A DNA stretch of 48,263 nt from NCBI GenBank assembly GCA_913063325.1, contig CAJXYE010000032.1:1-48263 (forward strand), written 5' to 3'. Every line of letters begins with the position of its first letter. Within the stretch, counting starts at the first letter, position 1. The position numbers were made by a program, and so were the translations under genes. This DNA comes from an uncultured Colwellia sp. GTDB lineage: Bacteria; Pseudomonadota; Gammaproteobacteria; Enterobacterales; Alteromonadaceae. Under the pieces are notes generated by a model that had not been told where the DNA came from, searched no databases, and worked only from the letters and a program-made list of their open reading frames with translations. Shown here one piece after another: positions 9,558-18,484 of this stretch.

Positions 9558-10512
9558 TAAGTTTGTTATCTTCTTGAAGAAGTTCAATTAGCTCAACAAA
9601 ATCTTCTGGTAAGTCGGCATGCCAAGTCATCTCCTCTCCTGTAATAGGATGGAATAAAGATAACATAGCCGCGTGCAATGCTTGGCGCTTGAAGCTACGC
9701 AACTTCATTAATAACGCTTCTGTTGAGTTTTTAGGCGGACGAGGACGACCACCATAAACAGGATCACCAACAAGTGGATGAGTTATATGAGACATATGAA
9801 CACGAATCTGATGCGTTCTACCTGTTTCTAAACGTAAACGTAAACGTGTATGTAAACGGTATTTTTCCATCACTCGATAATGTGTCACAGATGGGCGGCC
9901 TATAAAAGAAACAGCCATTTGTGTACGTTTCGTAGAATGACGTCCAATAGGCTCGTCAACCAAACCGCCAGCAGTCATTACACCGTTTGCTACTGCTTCA
10001 TATTCACGGGTAATTTCACGTAACTGCATCGCTTCAACCAAGTTAGTTTGCGCAGCAATAGTTTTAGCGATAACCATTAAACCGGTAGTATCTTTATCAA
10101 GACGATGCACGATACCTGCTCTTGGCACTACAGCAAGCGCAGGGTAGTGATGTAACAAAGCATTGAGCAAAGTCCCATCAGGATTACCAGCACCAGGATG
10201 AACAACTAAACCGACTGGTTTATTTATCACTAAAATATGTTCATCTTCATAAACAATATTTAACGGGATATCTTGAGCTTCAAAACGTATTTCGGCTTCA
10301 ACTTTTGCATTGATTTCAACCTCTTCACCACCATACATTTTTTCACGAGGAATGATTAAAACTTTTCCATTTACTCTTACTTGCCCGGCCAAAATCCACT
10401 CTTTTATCCGCGAACGTGAATAATCAGGAAACATTATCGCTAATGACTGGTCAAACCGTTTACCTAAACATGACTCAGGTACTGTATCTTTATGTTCAAT
10501 GATTTCTGACAT
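9535..10512 (-). CDS. rluD: 23S rRNA pseudouridine synthase RluD
   Basis: 325 residues, with an S4-like RNA-binding domain at the N-terminus (about 15-75) and an RluA-type catalytic domain. The catalytic aspartate is D139 in GIVHRLDKDTTGL, the same number as in E. coli RluD. The family modifies U1911, U1915 and U1917 in helix 69 of 23S rRNA. Conserved RTHQIRVHM and HPLVGDPVYGG follow. It is divergent from bamD and overlaps pgeF, as in other gammaproteobacteria. Confidence 0.96.
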   Translation of the reverse strand: MSEIIEHKDTVPESCLGKRFDQSLAIMFPDYSRSRIKEWILAGQVRVNGKVLIIPREKMYGGEEVEINAKVEAEIRFEAQDIPLNIVYEDEHILVINKPVGLVVHPGAGNPDGTLLNALLHHYPALAVVPRAGIVHRLDKDTTGLMVIAKTIAAQTNLVEAMQLREITREYEAVANGVMTAGGLVDEPIGRHSTKRTQMAVSFIGRPSVTHYRVMEKYRLHTRLRLRLETGRTHQIRVHMSHITHPLVGDPVYGGRPRPPKNSTEALLMKLRSFKRQALHAAMLSLFHPITGEEMTWHADLPEDFVELIELLQEDNKLNAQDDYL

Positions 10513-10687
10513 TAAATTCTCTTCTAAACTGGTTTAAACCTAGCGAATTAATCAAATTACTATTTGCACTGTGCAAGGTAAGATTGCTAGGGTAGAATGC
10601 TTATTCTTAAATATAGAAACATTTTACCCGTTTACGCGGTGGTTTGATATTTATTTTAATTAAAACAAAGTAGCGATAATAAATTTC

Positions 10688-11446
10688 ATGGCAAAATTGA
10701 CAGTAAAAATTATTTTAACCGTATTAGCACTGGCCTTAACAGGCTGTTCCTCTTCTGAAGATGACATTGAGAAGGTTCCTGATAAATCAGCGCAATCTTT
10801 GTTTGTTGATGCCAGATCTGCACTTGATAATGGCTTATACCAGAAAGCAATACAGATACTTGGTGCTATTGACTCTCGTTTTCCTTTTGGGCCTATTTCC
10901 CATCAAGTACAGCTTGATTTGATTTATGCATATTATAAAAGTGGTGATGCTGCACAGGGCATTGCCTTAGCCGATAGGTTTTTACGCCTAAATCCAAATA
11001 ACTCTAATATTGATTATGTCTATTACATGCGGGCACTTATCAATATTTCTACGGAAGAAAATTTATTTCAGGACATGGCGGGTATAGACCGTAACGATCG
11101 CGATCCTGAGGCTTCACGTAGCGCATTTAATGATTTTAAGAGTATTGTCACTGACTACCCCGACAGCAAATATGCTGCAGATGCACGTAAGCGCATGATT
11201 TCGATAAAGTCTAGGCTAGCGAAATACGAAATTGCCGTTGCAAAATATTATATGAAGCGTGAAGCTTATGCTTCTGCAGCTAACCGTGGCCGCTACATAG
11301 TTGAATATTTCTCACCTAGCCCAGAAATAGAGCAAGCATTAGAAATAATGATTGAGTGTTACGATAAGCTAGAACTTAAAGATTTACGATCAAATGCCAT
11401 GCAAGTACTTGCTGCTAATTATCCAAATAACAAATTAGTTAACTAA
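10688..11446 (+). CDS. bamD: Outer membrane protein assembly factor BamD (lipoprotein)
   Basis: 252 residues with a lipoprotein signal peptide ending LALTG-C20, so the mature protein is anchored by acylated C20. The body is built of tetratricopeptide-like helical repeats (for example ARSALDNGLYQKAIQILGAIDSRFP). The FPFGPISHQVQLDLIYAYYKSGD region is characteristic of BamD/ComL. It is the essential lipoprotein partner of BamA in outer membrane beta-barrel insertion. Divergence from rluD matches E. coli (yfiO/sfhB). A terminator lies at 11486. Confidence 0.96.
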   Translation: MAKLTVKIILTVLALALTGCSSSEDDIEKVPDKSAQSLFVDARSALDNGLYQKAIQILGAIDSRFPFGPISHQVQLDLIYAYYKSGDAAQGIALADRFLRLNPNNSNIDYVYYMRALINISTEENLFQDMAGIDRNDRDPEASRSAFNDFKSIVTDYPDSKYAADARKRMISIKSRLAKYEIAVAKYYMKREAYASAANRGRYIVEYFSPSPEIEQALEIMIECYDKLELKDLRSNAMQVLAANYPNNKLVN

Positions 11447-11485
11447 TTTAGCGCGATTAACGCCAATCGTTAGCTAAAGTACAAA

Positions 11486-11525
11486 TAAAAGAGCTGAATT
11501 ACTTGAGTAATTCAGCTCTTTTTTA
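11486..11525 (+). terminator. Rho-independent terminator after bamD
   Basis: AAAAGAGCTGAATTAC and GTAATTCAGCTCTTTT form a 16-bp stem with a 4-nt loop, followed by more T. The A-run on the left also makes it a plausible leftward terminator for the converging PEP-CTERM gene. Confidence 0.92.
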
Positions 11526-11588
11526 TTCGGTTATTTAAATAGTTACCGTATAGTGTCTAAATCCTTTACAGTTACCATCAGCTAAAGC

Positions 11589-12662
11589 TTAGTTGAAATC
11601 ATATTTACTTTTAAAGCGTAATAAAAGCAAAGCTAAAGCGAATAACATTAACATTGCTGATTTTGGCTCAGGAATTTCATTGTCGACTAATACAGGATCA
11701 TGTGCATAAAGTGATATATGAGAAATACCCTGTTGTCCTTGCCAATTAAAAGTGCCTGATAAATTATAAGGTACTGTTAAATCAACATCTAAACCCTCAT
11801 AGAAAGCTTCTAGTTCCATTTCAATGATGGTGAAGTCAAAATCATAAACAATAAACTCATTACCGGCTTTAAAGACAAAGGCTAAGTGGTCAAAAAAACC
11901 TTTACCAAATAAGTCTTCTAAATCTTCTGATATTGAGCCTATGGGTGATATAGACCATTGATATTCATCACATTCACTATTAATGTCAACCTCTGTAATT
12001 AAATCATGGTTAGCAGAGCAGCCAAAATCAATTGTGATAAGGTCTTCGATATCCCACTCTAGAGATTCTTCATTTTCATCAAATAAACCTATACCTGTAT
12101 GAGCATAATCAAAATCATCACCATCATCATTTGTTTTTCCTAAAAAGACCCAACCGGGATCATTTTGGCCATCACTCTCAATGCCACCAACACCACCGAT
12201 ATCTTGTACTCCATCAGCATCAATAAAAACAAGATCAGAGTTAAATCCTTCAGTACCATCAAAAGCAAATGGATCATTCGGATTAAGAGGATCATAAAGT
12301 GGGTCAAATAATGTATTCTTTGGATTCAACAAAACATCTGTATTGTTAGGGTTAACTTTTGCTTGTTGAATTTCACCATTAAAAAAACCATCCCCCCACT
12401 CACCTATATTATGTAACTTAGGGGTCTTCTGATCGTTACCATCAAAAAAGCCAGCACATTCTGTCGATTCACGCCCTAATTCAGAATCATAACCTGTTCC
12501 CGAAACATCCGTTAAATCGATAGCGCCAAAGGGCTCGTTCACCTGTTGCATAGAATTGAGATAAATAGTACTCAGATCTTCATGACATATATAATCAGCG
12601 GAGGCTGTAAAGCTACCAGCGAAAAAAAGAAAAATCACTTGTAATTGAATAAAGTATTTCAT
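11589..12662 (-). CDS. PEP-CTERM protein, acidic, calcium-rich-type surface protein
   Basis: The 357-residue protein starts at the ATG at 12662, preceded by GAGGAAA; the longer frame to a TTG at 12695 lacks such a site and would push the signal peptide inward. It has a signal peptide (about 1-22, FAGSFTASA), a very acidic mature region rich in D, N and G with DxDxD-like stretches (DDGDDFDYAH, FIDADGVQD), and a C-terminal NEIPEPKSAMLMLFALALLLLRFK: the canonical PEP motif, a hydrophobic helix and basic residues. Such proteins are processed by exosortase. The function of the body is unrecognised. Confidence 0.82.
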   Translation of the reverse strand: MKYFIQLQVIFLFFAGSFTASADYICHEDLSTIYLNSMQQVNEPFGAIDLTDVSGTGYDSELGRESTECAGFFDGNDQKTPKLHNIGEWGDGFFNGEIQQAKVNPNNTDVLLNPKNTLFDPLYDPLNPNDPFAFDGTEGFNSDLVFIDADGVQDIGGVGGIESDGQNDPGWVFLGKTNDDGDDFDYAHTGIGLFDENEESLEWDIEDLITIDFGCSANHDLITEVDINSECDEYQWSISPIGSISEDLEDLFGKGFFDHLAFVFKAGNEFIVYDFDFTIIEMELEAFYEGLDVDLTVPYNLSGTFNWQGQQGISHISLYAHDPVLVDNEIPEPKSAMLMLFALALLLLRFKSKYDFN

Positions 12663-12938
12663 AACGTTTCCTCGTGTTATTGAACAACCATTCAACTGCT
12701 TTGGTATTATTCATAGAAAATTGGTTACTAAAAAACGTGCATAAACTGAACCAAAGAACAATTGCGTATACTTATTAACCACTTGTTAACTGAGTTGGTT
12801 TACGTCGAAGTAAAAGTGTAAAGAAAGCCGACACTTTCAAGCTATTTTATAGGTAATTAGAGGGATAATTTTATTCTGGTGCAGCAAAGATAATGCGAAT
12901 TTAACGATGAGGCTGGAGATGGAGATGGGGAAATGTGG

Positions 12939-12977
12939 CATATGTGCAGCTGTAAATAAATATCAGCCGTACATATG
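12939..12977. repeat. Imperfect inverted repeat 3' of glnB
   Basis: CATATGTGCAGCTG (12939-12952) pairs imperfectly with CAGCCGTACATATG (12964-12977) across an AT-rich loop, 15 bp beyond the glnB stop. It lacks a clear U-tract in the gene's direction, so it may be a 3' hairpin rather than a strong terminator. Confidence 0.5.
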
Positions 12978-12992
12978 TCAGTAAAATATTAA

Positions 12993-13343
<351 letters not shown>

Positions 13344-13490
13344 TCAGTTAAAGTCGTATTGATTTAGATAATAAAGATATTACAGCGTGTTTATTGCGAT
13401 TTAGCAATATCCAATTGCCTTTTAATTTTGTTAAACTAGTGAAAACAACACATTTATACTAATTACACTTAAGCCTTGCTAGGAAGTTCT

Positions 13491-14342
13491 ATGGATCAGC
13501 AAACAATTATTGCCGAAATGAAAGTTTTACCTGAAATTAATGTTCAATTTGAAATAGACCGTCGTGTTAGCTTTATCAAAAAGCAACTAGTGCAATCTGG
13601 ACTAAGTAACTTAGTGTTAGGCATAAGTGGTGGCGTTGACTCTTCAACATGTGGTCGATTGGCTCAACTTGCTATCAATGAGCTTAATGAACAACAAAAT
13701 GAAGATGAAAATAAGGATAGGATAAACTACCAATTCATTGCCGTACGTCTACCTTATGGTGTTCAAGCTGATGAAGACGATGCACAACAAGCATTAGATT
13801 TTATACAACCTAGTCATTGTTTAACGACCAATGTGTTACCTGCTGCTGATGGCATCCATCATGAAGTATTACAAGCGATGAGCAAAGCTCAAATTTTAAC
13901 AGCCAACGATGCCCAAATTGATTTCTCAAAAGGTAATGTTAAAGCCCGAGCTCGTATGGTTAGTCAATATCATATTGCCGGGATTATTGGTGGCTTAGTA
14001 ATAGGTACAGATCATAGCGCCGAAAACATTACCGGATTTTTCACTAAATGGGGTGATGGTGCCTGTGATTTAGCGCCTCTTTTTGGTTTATCAAAAAGAC
14101 AAGTTAGAGCGCTTGCCAAAGCTCTTGGTGCACCCAGTATTTTAGTAGATAAAGCCCCTACCGCCGATTTAGAAGAGCTTGAACCAGGTAAAACGGATGA
14201 AGATGCTTTAGGCATTAGCTACAATGAATTAGATAACTTTTTAGAAGGCAAACAAGTCACGACGCTAGTTAGTGAACATATAATAAATATCTATAAAAAG
14301 ACTCAACATAAAAGACAAGCGATACCAACCATTTACGATTAA
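13491..14342 (+). CDS. nadE: NH3-dependent NAD+ synthetase
   Basis: 283 residues starting at the ATG at 13491, which is preceded by AGGA; the open frame goes back to a TTG at 13476 with no better site. It amidates nicotinic acid adenine dinucleotide to NAD+ in an ATP-dependent reaction. The N-type pyrophosphatase loop is SGGVDSS (46-52), and [23 protein letters not shown] and [10 protein letters not shown] are conserved in NadE. There is no N-terminal glutaminase domain, so ammonia is the nitrogen donor, as in E. coli NadE. Confidence 0.96.
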   Translation: MDQQTIIAEMKVLPEINVQFEIDRRVSFIKKQLVQSGLSNLVLGISGGVDSSTCGRLAQLAINELNEQQNEDENKDRINYQFIAVRLPYGVQADEDDAQQALDFIQPSHCLTTNVLPAADGIHHEVLQAMSKAQILTANDAQIDFSKGNVKARARMVSQYHIAGIIGGLVIGTDHSAENITGFFTKWGDGACDLAPLFGLSKRQVRALAKALGAPSILVDKAPTADLEELEPGKTDEDALGISYNELDNFLEGKQVTTLVSEHIINIYKKTQHKRQAIPTIYD

Positions 14343-14372
14343 ACACTGATTAAAGTAGCGTTAAGGCTTAGC

Positions 14373-14430
14373 AAAATCCATTTTTATTACCTATAACTGA
14401 ATACTAAGGCAGTTAATAAAAATGGATTTT
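14373..14430 (+). terminator. Long AT-rich hairpin between nadE and the pseudopilin gene
   Basis: AAAATCCATTTTTATTA (14373-14389) and its perfect complement (14414-14430) form a 17-bp stem with a 24-nt loop, followed by TT and then the ATG of the next gene. It looks like a nadE terminator but its right arm also holds the only Shine-Dalgarno-like bases (TGGA) of the pseudopilin gene. Confidence 0.7.
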
Positions 14431-14432
14431 TT

Positions 14433-15059
14433 ATGCTTCATACTTCGCCGTATTGTCAAAGAAAAACACCTACTCCCCTTCGAGTAACTCCTCGTCAAAT
14501 AAAGTCATCTATAGGAATGACATTATTTGAATTAATGGTCAGTATCAGCATCACCTCGATACTCACTACCCTTGCTCTACCTAATTTTAACGTCTTTGTT
14601 GTGCAACTCAGAGTTGATAATGAGATTTCTCGCCTTGCCCGCTTGTTACTTACCGCTCGAAATCATTCTATTAGCAGCGGAGATAACGTTATTATCTGCC
14701 CATTATCGAACAATGGGGCATGTTCTGCCAATTGGCATGAAGAGCTCAGTGTTTTTGTTGATAGCAATGGCAACCAACAATTTGACAGTGCTAATAGTGA
14801 ATTATTAGTCGCAACCAAGAGCCCAATAAAACCAGGTGATATACTCACCTACGCAAAAACTAGAACCAAAATAACTTACCAAGCCACAGGACATTTATTT
14901 GGTTTGAGTAATGGTACGTTACGCTATTGTCCGAAAGGCTATCAAGACAAATCAAGGGCAATAGTTGTCGCCCGTTCAGGCCGTTTTTATGCAAGTACTG
15001 ATAGTAATAATGACGGGAAGGATGAAACGCGCAGCAAACAGGAAATAACTTGTAATTAA
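14433..15059 (+). CDS. GspH/FimT-type pseudopilin
   Basis: 208 residues. A 28-residue basic leader ends in IG, and the prepilin cleavage site is G28/M29 with glutamate at mature position +5 (MTLFELMVSISITSILTTLALP), the type III signal of type IV pilins and type II secretion pseudopilins. The mature protein continues with a GspH/FimT-like globular domain containing four cysteines (ICPLSNNGAC, RYCPKG, EITCN). No other pilus gene is adjacent, so it probably works with a pilus encoded elsewhere. Its ATG directly follows a strong hairpin with little ribosome binding site. Confidence 0.85.
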   Translation: MLHTSPYCQRKTPTPLRVTPRQIKSSIGMTLFELMVSISITSILTTLALPNFNVFVVQLRVDNEISRLARLLLTARNHSISSGDNVIICPLSNNGACSANWHEELSVFVDSNGNQQFDSANSELLVATKSPIKPGDILTYAKTRTKITYQATGHLFGLSNGTLRYCPKGYQDKSRAIVVARSGRFYASTDSNNDGKDETRSKQEITCN

Positions 15060-15102
15060 GCTTCGAGTACACGACTAAAAGAACAGTTAAGTTAAAATTT
15101 AA

Positions 15103-16185
15103 CTAATTGGTTGTACGTTCGTCATAGGCTTTAGATAGGTTTTCGACAGTAAAGGTTAAGGGCATTGCTGACGATAAACTAAATCTTGAAAAGTTATAAT
15201 ACTCAAGTTTATTTTGGCTTAATCTTTGAGTAAAGTTTTTGTAATAAGGGCTTAGACTTGATTCAAATATATCAATTACTTGGTGCCTTTCATCAATAAC
15301 GAGATAGTTATTGTCAATATCTTTTAACATAATTAATGATTGAGCACCAAGGGCTACATGTCCACCATAAGATAAGTTAATCGGGTAATGGGGATCATCA
15401 ATATCCCAGTTAATACCGCCAATATAAATTGGATATCCTATGTTTGATTCTTCAATAGCCTTTTTCGCGCCAAACGCCATTGCATCATTGGCTGTCCAAA
15501 TAATATCAATATGTGCGTGCTGTAAAATTCCTTTTATTTTTTTATAAGCTTGCTCTTTAGACCAATTAGCAATAGTATTATCAATAGCTGTTACGCTTTT
15601 ATTATACTTTAAAGCATCGGCTAAACCTCGCTCCCTTTCTAGAGAGGCTGGAGTAGTATAATCTCCTTGTAGCGATAACAATGTGATAAATTTATTAGGG
15701 GCTGATGGGTATAAGTTAACTAGGCCATTAAATAATTTCTTTCCCGCGCTATAGTTATTAGGAATGACACTACCTTTCAATAACTGCTTTTCTTTACGGG
15801 TTAAACTACTCAAATCTTTACTGCTCAAATTATTTAATAACATAAAGCTGGCTATCTCATTTGCTGCAAGCTGTTTAATAATATCTAGCGCTATTCCTTT
15901 TTCATTCACTAATACAACGTATTTCGGTTTCTGAGCAATAATGTCTTTTATCATCGACCTCATTAAAATATGGTCTCTCTGCGCGTAAATAGTCACGAGT
16001 TCAATATCTAAATCTGTTGCAGCAGCCTCCATAAAGAGTGTTACATTCGACCAAAAATTACCCGTGTGGTTTTGCGCAGGAAAGCCTGGATTTAAAAATA
16101 CCACCTTAAAGCTTTTAGTATGGCCATCGTTAGACTGGCATAACATAAGAAGAAACAAGATTACTTTTAATATGTTTTTATGCAT
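15103..16185 (-). CDS. Periplasmic sugar-binding-type protein (ABC substrate-binding, orphan)
   Basis: The start at 16185 is preferred over the ATG three codons upstream because AGGA lies at the right distance; this gives 360 residues. There is a signal peptide (about 1-23) and a periplasmic-binding-protein type 1 fold similar to LacI/ribose-binding proteins (KVVFLNPGFPAQNHTGNFW, then IIWTANDAMAFGAKKAIEES and YIGGINWD). No ABC permease or ATPase for sugar uptake lies beside it, so it may be an input protein for a sensor (two-component or GGDEF type) rather than a transporter part. It is divergent from the efflux operon at 16415. Confidence 0.75.
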   Translation of the reverse strand: MHKNILKVILFLLMLCQSNDGHTKSFKVVFLNPGFPAQNHTGNFWSNVTLFMEAAATDLDIELVTIYAQRDHILMRSMIKDIIAQKPKYVVLVNEKGIALDIIKQLAANEIASFMLLNNLSSKDLSSLTRKEKQLLKGSVIPNNYSAGKKLFNGLVNLYPSAPNKFITLLSLQGDYTTPASLERERGLADALKYNKSVTAIDNTIANWSKEQAYKKIKGILQHAHIDIIWTANDAMAFGAKKAIEESNIGYPIYIGGINWDIDDPHYPINLSYGGHVALGAQSLIMLKDIDNNYLVIDERHQVIDIFESSLSPYYKNFTQRLSQNKLEYYNFSRFSLSSAMPLTFTVENLSKAYDERTTN

Positions 16186-16278
16186 ACCATCCATTCCTAT
16201 AAACAGTTAACAACAGTTTTAGTTTAGCTCACTTAAAAAATACTTCTCTTCCAAACTTTATTCCCACTTTTAAGTTTA

Positions 16279-16298
16279 ACTTCCCACCTCAGGGAAGT
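16279..16298. promoter_or_regulatory. Inverted repeat, candidate enhancer site for the sigma-54 regulator
   Basis: ACTTCCC (16279-16285) and GGGAAGT (16292-16298) form a perfect 7-bp inverted repeat with a 6-bp spacer. It is centred about 62 bp upstream of the -24 element and about 85-90 bp from the expected transcription start, a usual place for an activator binding site. Confidence 0.5.
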
Positions 16299-16347
16299 CA
16301 CCTTTACCCTGCAATAAAAATACTCTTAAATATCAACAGGTAATATT

Positions 16348-16364
16348 TTGGCATGCTTCTAGCT
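16348..16364 (+). promoter_or_regulatory. Sigma-54 promoter of the efflux operon
   Basis: TTGGCATGCTTCTAGCT has GG at 16350-16351 and GC at 16362-16363, the exact 10-bp separation of -24/-12 elements, and closely matches TTGGCACGNNNNTTGCT. It lies 50 bp before the HlyD-type gene. A sigma-54 activator is encoded in the same cluster (21200-22582), supporting autoregulated control of the exporter. Confidence 0.65.
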
Positions 16365-16414
16365 CTATAACTTTCATGACTACCTTATTCTCAACATAAT
16401 TTAAAGATGACAGT

Positions 16415-17674
16415 ATGGACCTAACAAGTACACTTCAAAAAAAACCACAACGCTTCAGTAAAAAGGGCTTGATTGCAGGCATAGTTTTACCTGCCACAGT
16501 ATTGCTACTTTGGGGCGCTACTTCACTAAGTAGTGAACCTAATATAGAGCTGGATTCACTGCGTATTGCCCAAGTAAAACAAGGGGAGTTTAAGGTTAAT
16601 GTGGCAGGCTACGGTCGTTTAAAGGCTAAATATCAACGGCTATTAACAAGCCAAACTCAAGCTATTGTCGAAAGTATTGAACTCTACCCTGGCGCTAAAG
16701 TCAGTAAAGAAAGCATCATAATGACGCTATCTGATCCTCAACTTGAACAAGCGGTGATCAATGCTAAGCTAGAATTAGCACGACAAAATGCCGAGTTTAA
16801 TCAGCAAATTATTGCCCATAAAAGTGAGCTGTTAGAACATGATGCACAAATAGCATTATTAAACAGTGAACTGGAAAATGCGCAATTAAGATCGCAAGCA
16901 GAAAAGCAATTAATTGATAAAGGTATCGTAAGTGCTCTTGATTTTAAACGTAGCCAATTAGCTGTTCGTCAATTAAAGCAAAGGGTTGCCATTCAGAAGG
17001 TTAGACAAGAACATTTAAAAGCAATGCAGATTGAGCGAACTAAAATAGGCCATGACCTTATTACGCAATATCAACACAACTTTTCTATGATTAAAAAACG
17101 TTTTGACCGACTAACCGTTCGTGCTGGTCTTGATGGCATACTGCAAACTATGCCTGTTGAAATCGGGCAAAGTTTAACGCCTGGTACACAGCTGGCTATG
17201 GTTGGCTCAGACAAAAAATTAGTAGCCCAACTACGCGTACAACAGAACCAAGCAGATCAAATAGCCATTGGTATGTCAGCCACTATTCAAACTTCAGGTA
17301 AAAACATTAGTGCTACCGTATTACGTATAGACCCTGTTGTTACGGATGGTCGCGTGATGATCGAGTTAGATTTAACGGGTCAGCTCCCCGCTAACGCCCG
17401 CCCAGATTTAACCGTAGAGGGAAAAATCCATGTCAAAGAAATTCACAATGCGCTGTATGTTGAACAACCTAACAATGTTTACGACTTTAAAGAACGATCA
17501 CTTTACCGACTCAGCCCTGATGGACATAGTGCACAGCTAACGTTAATAAAGTTTGGTACACTTTCAGGTAATCAAATTGAAATTATTAGTGGTGTGCAGC
17601 ACGGTGAAAAAATCATTGTTTCAGATATGTCTCAATGGCCAGAAACACAACAAAAAATACTAATAAATCAATAA
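16415..17674 (+). CDS. HlyD/MacA-family periplasmic adaptor
   Basis: 419 residues with an N-terminal membrane anchor (about 20-39, LIAGIVLPATVLLLWGAT) and a membrane-fusion architecture: lipoyl-like halves around a coiled-coil hairpin (about 115-210, rich in Q, E, K and L), then beta-barrel and membrane-proximal domains. It would link the inner-membrane ABC exporter to an outer membrane channel. The next two genes, with 13-bp and 2-bp gaps, encode the ATPase and permease, as in MacAB-type systems. Substrate unknown. Confidence 0.87.
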   Translation: MDLTSTLQKKPQRFSKKGLIAGIVLPATVLLLWGATSLSSEPNIELDSLRIAQVKQGEFKVNVAGYGRLKAKYQRLLTSQTQAIVESIELYPGAKVSKESIIMTLSDPQLEQAVINAKLELARQNAEFNQQIIAHKSELLEHDAQIALLNSELENAQLRSQAEKQLIDKGIVSALDFKRSQLAVRQLKQRVAIQKVRQEHLKAMQIERTKIGHDLITQYQHNFSMIKKRFDRLTVRAGLDGILQTMPVEIGQSLTPGTQLAMVGSDKKLVAQLRVQQNQADQIAIGMSATIQTSGKNISATVLRIDPVVTDGRVMIELDLTGQLPANARPDLTVEGKIHVKEIHNALYVEQPNNVYDFKERSLYRLSPDGHSAQLTLIKFGTLSGNQIEIISGVQHGEKIIVSDMSQWPETQQKILINQ

Positions 17675-17687
17675 AAAAGGAATGATA

Positions 17688-18482
17688 ATGAACACTACAA
17701 CTAGCCCAGTAAAAGCGGTAAAAAAGTCAAAACAAGAGCCAATTATTTCATTAAAGAATGTTGCTAAAACCTATCATTCATCAAATATTGAAATTAAAGC
17801 GCTGAGCGATATTAATCTAGACATTATGCCTGGAGATTATTTGTCAATTAGTGGTCCATCAGGCTGTGGGAAATCAACACTGTTATCCTTATTAGGTTTA
17901 TTAGACTCGCCCACTAACGGCGAATATTTCATCCAAAATGTTGATACTCACAATCTATCAATGGATCAGCAGGCAGAATTAAGAAATTTGCATATTGGTT
18001 TTGTTTTTCAATCATTTAACCTAATTGATGAATTAAGTATTTTTGACAATGTCGCACTGCCTTTAACCTACCGAGAAGAAACCTTAACGCAAAGCGAAAT
18101 TGAACAACGAGTAACACAGGCGCTGGCTCAAGTTGAAATGGAACATAGAAAAAGCCACAAACCTAATCAACTTTCAGGTGGTCAACAGCAGCGGGTTGCT
18201 ATTGCTAGAGCATTAGCGGGTCAACCAAGTATCTTATTGGTCGATGAACCAACCGGTAATCTTGATTCTAAAAATGGCGATGCGGTAATGGATATTTTAA
18301 ATAACCTGAATAAGCAAGGCACAACTATCTGTATGGTTACCCATGATGTGAGATATGCAGGTCATGCTTCAAAACAAATTCACCTGCTTGATGGCAAAGT
18401 TATAGAGTCATCTCTTGCACAAGAAGACATGATGAATAACGCAAACTCTCCAATTAACCAATCAGCACAAGCAGCGGTGTAA
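17688..18482 (+). CDS. ABC exporter ATP-binding protein (MacB/LolD type)
   Basis: 264 residues from the ATG at 17688, which is correctly spaced from AAGGA; another ATG 6 bp upstream is too close. It contains Walker A GPSGCGKST (56-64), the signature LSGGQQQR (162-169) and Walker B ILLVDEPTGNLD (182-193), followed by the switch histidine in MVTHD. The subfamily powers FtsX-like permeases that export peptides, lipoproteins or antibiotics. It lies 2 bp before the permease gene. Confidence 0.93.
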   Translation: MNTTTSPVKAVKKSKQEPIISLKNVAKTYHSSNIEIKALSDINLDIMPGDYLSISGPSGCGKSTLLSLLGLLDSPTNGEYFIQNVDTHNLSMDQQAELRNLHIGFVFQSFNLIDELSIFDNVALPLTYREETLTQSEIEQRVTQALAQVEMEHRKSHKPNQLSGGQQQRVAIARALAGQPSILLVDEPTGNLDSKNGDAVMDILNNLNKQGTTICMVTHDVRYAGHASKQIHLLDGKVIESSLAQEDMMNNANSPINQSAQAAV

Positions 18483-18484
18483 TC

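Noticed and set aside
9781..9860. Repeated CGTAAA hexamers
   Set aside because: They encode the conserved RLRLRLETGRTHQIR of RluD on the minus strand, so the repetition is explained by the protein.
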